Origin: Dokdonia sp. PRO95
GTDB lineage: Bacteria; Bacteroidota; Bacteroidia; Flavobacteriales; Flavobacteriaceae
Direction of reading: 5' to 3'
DNA: 64,000 nucleotides
NCBI RefSeq assembly: GCF_000355805.1
Contig: NZ_CM001837.1
Coordinates: 2,985,966 to 3,049,965, forward strand
Shown: positions 61,756-64,000 of the stretch, one piece after another
Position numbering within the stretch: position 1 is the first letter of the stretch
Layout: each line of letters opens with the position of its first letter
Made by a program: the position numbers and the translations under genes
Notes under the pieces: generated by a model
Databases searched by the model: none
Told to the model about the DNA's origin: nothing
What the model saw: only the letters and a program-made list of their open reading frames with translations

Positions 61756-63660
61756 ATGGAACCTTTTATAGTATCTGCCCGAAAATACCGTCCCACCACT
61801 TTTAAAGATGTTGTTGGGCAACAGGCTATTACTAACACTTTAGAAAACGCAATACGCAACAACCACCTCGCTCAGGCGCTACTTTTTTGTGGTCCTCGTG
61901 GTGTGGGTAAGACGTCTTGTGCACGTATTCTTGCAAAGCAAATCAATACTGACGAGAACACAAGTCCAGATGAGGACTTTGCTTTTAACGTATTTGAGCT
62001 TGATGCAGCGTCAAACAACTCTGTAGATGATATACGTAGTCTTATAGATCAAGTACGCATCCCGCCACAGGTAGGAAAGTACAAGGTGTATATTATTGAT
62101 GAGGTGCACATGCTCTCTGCTGCGGCCTTTAATGCGTTTCTTAAAACACTAGAAGAACCTCCTAAGCACGCTATTTTTATACTAGCGACTACAGAAAAAC
62201 ACAAAATCATCCCTACGATACTTTCTCGTTGTCAGATTTTTGACTTCAAGCGTATTACCGTAACAGATGCTCGCAAGCACCTTGTACAGATTGCGCAAGA
62301 AGAAGGTATTGAAGCAGATGAAGAAGCATTACATATCATTGCTCAAAAAGCAGATGGTGCGATGCGTGATGCTTTATCCATTTTTGACCGCGTAGTGAGT
62401 TTTAGTGGTAAAACGCTTTCGCGAAAAGCAGTGACAGAGAACTTAAATGTTCTTGACTACGATACCTATTTCACCACCACAGATTATTTACTTGCAAACG
62501 ATATACCACAGGTACTCGTACAGTATAATGATATCTTGTCACGTGGTTTTGATGGACATCACTACATTGCTGGTCTAGCTTCTCATTTTAGAGACTTAAT
62601 GGTTTGTAAAAATCCGCCGACGATTCATTTATTAGAAGTGGGCGATACAACTAAGAAGAAATACTACGAGCAATCACAAAAAACCGATATGGCTTTCTTA
62701 ATGGAAGCTATCAATATTGCAAATGATTGTGATCTTAAATTTAGAACCAGCCGTAACCAGCGACTGCTAGTAGAACTTTGCCTCATGCAACTTGCCTCTA
62801 TCACTTTTGATGGAGAAAAAAAAAATGACGGTCCGTTCTTAGTACCACCTTCTTATTATAAAGTAGATCATACACCGACTGGCGCAGCGCCACAAGCGCA
62901 AACGGCAGTTGTATCAAATAACACTTCAGCTACACAAGCACCAAGTGCTACAAATGCAGCAGCAGTAGCAGCAGCTGTTACGCAAACGCCGAGTACTCCT
63001 ACTCCGCCGCCTACTGTACAGCAAAGTGTACCTGTACAAGAAAATACTGTTGCACCAAATACAAGTGCTCCACAAGCAACGCAAGCTCAAACGCAAAATG
63101 CAGCTCCTGCACAGAACACAGCAGCAACACCGCAAGCTGCTCCTGTAACGCCTCAAGCCTCACCTACTACTCCTAGCGTACCAGAATTATCATTGCGCAA
63201 GGATCGTGTGTCTGGGTTGTCACTTAAAGGATTACAGCGCAAAAAGGAGCTAGAGCTAAAGAAAGCTGACAAAAAAGTAGATGTAGAAAATCTACCTACA
63301 GAGCCATTTACAGAAATTGCAATGCAAGCTGCTTGGGCAGAGTATGTAAAACGTCTTCTTGCCAAAGGAGAACGTATTATCGCCTCTAACCTAGAAGCAG
63401 ATCAGCCGACATTGAATGGGACTACCATTGAATTAGAGTATCCTAACGAGACGATGAAAATTGAAGTAGAACGTGCTCAAGGGCCGCTACTTGAATTTTT
63501 AAAACGTAGTCTCAACAATTATGATATTACTTTAGGAATTACGGTAAATGAAGAAGTACAGCGCAAATATGCCTATACTGCTCAAGAACGATATGATAAA
63601 CTACGAGAACACAATCCTGCGCTAGATATCCTCAGGAAAACATTTGATCTCGACCTATAA
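61756..63660 (+). CDS. dnaX: DNA polymerase III subunits gamma/tau
   Basis: From ATG 61756 (a GTG lies six bases upstream) the protein has 634 residues. The clamp-loader ATPase has Walker A GPRGVGKT (46-53), IIDEVHML as Walker B, and the sensor-1 stretch FILATTEKHKIIPTILSRCQIFDF. The zinc-binding cysteine cluster that follows Walker A in E. coli is missing: INTDENTSPDEDFAFNVFELDAASNN has no cysteine. Domain III ends near residue 350; then comes an A10 run (62816-62825), an Ala/Thr/Gln/Pro-rich linker (about 374-476) and the C-terminal tau region. LSRKA is encoded by a palindrome copy. Confidence 0.96.
   Translation: MEPFIVSARKYRPTTFKDVVGQQAITNTLENAIRNNHLAQALLFCGPRGVGKTSCARILAKQINTDENTSPDEDFAFNVFELDAASNNSVDDIRSLIDQVRIPPQVGKYKVYIIDEVHMLSAAAFNAFLKTLEEPPKHAIFILATTEKHKIIPTILSRCQIFDFKRITVTDARKHLVQIAQEEGIEADEEALHIIAQKADGAMRDALSIFDRVVSFSGKTLSRKAVTENLNVLDYDTYFTTTDYLLANDIPQVLVQYNDILSRGFDGHHYIAGLASHFRDLMVCKNPPTIHLLEVGDTTKKKYYEQSQKTDMAFLMEAINIANDCDLKFRTSRNQRLLVELCLMQLASITFDGEKKNDGPFLVPPSYYKVDHTPTGAAPQAQTAVVSNNTSATQAPSATNAAAVAAAVTQTPSTPTPPPTVQQSVPVQENTVAPNTSAPQATQAQTQNAAPAQNTAATPQAAPVTPQASPTTPSVPELSLRKDRVSGLSLKGLQRKKELELKKADKKVDVENLPTEPFTEIAMQAAWAEYVKRLLAKGERIIASNLEADQPTLNGTTIELEYPNETMKIEVERAQGPLLEFLKRSLNNYDITLGITVNEEVQRKYAYTAQERYDKLREHNPALDILRKTFDLDL
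62414..62429. repeat. Palindrome variant inside dnaX
   Basis: CGCTTTCGCGAAAAGC keeps the left arm and core and is read as T-L-S-R-K-A, a third reading frame of the repeat. Confidence 0.75.
62816..62828 (+). other. A10 slippery run with immediate -1 frame stop in dnaX
   Basis: Ten consecutive A (62816-62825) encode part of E-K-K-N (354-357). In the -1 frame the next codons are AAA and TGA (stop at 62826-62828). One extra A in the transcript gives E-K-K-K-stop; one missing A gives a stop after five more codons. Both outcomes end the protein directly after the clamp-loader core, as in dnaX genes that make gamma by slippage. Confidence 0.65.
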
Positions 63661-63671
63661 AAAAACACGCT

Positions 63672-64000
63672 ATGGAAAATAAAGAAGCTATCCAGATGCT
63701 CCACCTTAAATTACCTACAGATCCTCGCTGGGTAAATATTGTAGAAAAAAACATAGAAGAAATACTTACAGATCACGCCTACTGCGAGCAGAAAGCTGCT
63801 TCTAGTGCGATTTCCTTTATCATAGGTTTTCCAGAATACTCAGAGCTTGTTGCTGCGATGAGTGATCTTGCCATGGAAGAAATGAGCCACTTTAAAATGG
63901 TGCATGATATCATGATAGAAAGAGGATTACACCTAGGTCGTGAGCGCAAGGATGCCTACGTGCACAAGCTACGTTTCTTTTTCCCAAAAGGAGGATCAAG
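63672..64000 (+). CDS. miaE: tRNA-(ms2io6A)-hydroxylase, MiaE-like (3' truncated by window)
   Basis: The frame begins at ATG 63672, 12 bases after dnaX, and is open to the end of the window; 109 full codons are visible. The sequence LHLKLPTDPRWVNIVEKNIEEILTDHAYCEQKAASSAISFI followed by AMEEMSHFKMVHDIM shows the first iron-ligand glutamates and the ExxH pattern of the MiaE diiron ferritin-like fold. MiaE hydroxylates the isopentenyl group of ms2i6A37 in tRNA. The C-terminal ligands are outside the window. Confidence 0.88.
   Translation, partial: MENKEAIQMLHLKLPTDPRWVNIVEKNIEEILTDHAYCEQKAASSAISFIIGFPEYSELVAAMSDLAMEEMSHFKMVHDIMIERGLHLGRERKDAYVHKLRFFFPKGGS

Noticed and set aside
62880-63180. Reverse-strand cysteine/arginine-rich reading frame opposite the dnaX linker
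   Set aside because: It is the antisense of the Ala/Thr/Gln/Pro codon repeats, with composition unlike any real protein.

Overview
The window looks like a chromosome segment from a marine Flavobacteriaceae bacterium (Bacteroidota), most like Dokdonia/Krokinobacter. The evidence is the gene families (DUF4834, 2TM-domain proteins, a Lacal_2735-type small protein, a LETM1-related protein, PorT-like outer-membrane proteins, a LytTR regulator), promoter-like TAnnTTTG boxes, and a 16-bp palindrome, CGCTTTCGCGAAAGCG, scattered through the segment. Genus assignment is inference. I saw no rRNA, tRNA, CRISPR, insertion sequence, integrase or prophage gene. No gene-free stretch exceeds about 230 bases.

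Layout. 1-8.2 kb: fatty-acid beta-oxidation (multifunctional hydratase/dehydrogenase, thiolase, acyl-CoA dehydrogenase), then pyruvate carboxylase. 8.3-14.9 kb: an AT-rich, tightly overlapping five-gene restriction-modification island (small HTH regulator, two m5C methyltransferases, McrB-like NTPase, McrC-like nuclease) organised like the LlaJI system. 15-18.4 kb: MFS transporter, serine-hydrolase lipoprotein, AraC regulator. 18.6-31.5 kb: mixed metabolism (tRNA-dihydrouridine synthase, GH13 phosphorylase-like enzyme, M28 peptidase, B12-binding-type radical SAM protein, HMG-CoA lyase, FAD oxidoreductase, envelope proteins). 31.6-34.5 kb: pfkA-gapA-sugar kinase on the minus strand. 34.7-42 kb: giant TamB divergent from tsaD-rsmE. 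42-45 kb: CDP-alcohol phosphatidyltransferase and two beta-barrel paralogues. 44.6-48.7 kb: pdxH-sixA-ppk-ppx. 48.8-52 kb: pyrR-pyrB-STAS-rnz and an unknown gene. 52-58 kb: GH13 glucosidase, LysE exporter, pyrD, pepT, LETM1-related gene. 58.2-61.1 kb: three tandem 2TM proteins, an amidohydrolase and a LytTR response regulator. 61.2-64 kb: two very small genes, dnaX and the start of miaE.

The most interesting signals are these. (1) The palindrome family: 19 copies of the core TTTCGCGAAA in 64 kb against about 0.06 expected by chance, between genes and inside them. Inside genes it is read in all three frames (RFRE, AFAKA, LSRKA), and at several intergenic sites it forms terminator-like hairpins. 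It is absent from the restriction island. (2) An A10 run in dnaX, exactly at the end of the clamp-loader core, with a stop codon immediately in the -1 frame: a likely programmed slippage site for a short gamma-like subunit. (3) The LlaJI-like island, with a large insertion inside its McrB-like NTPase and a perfect inverted repeat upstream of its regulator. (4) A radical SAM protein with the unusual spacing CX4CX2C.
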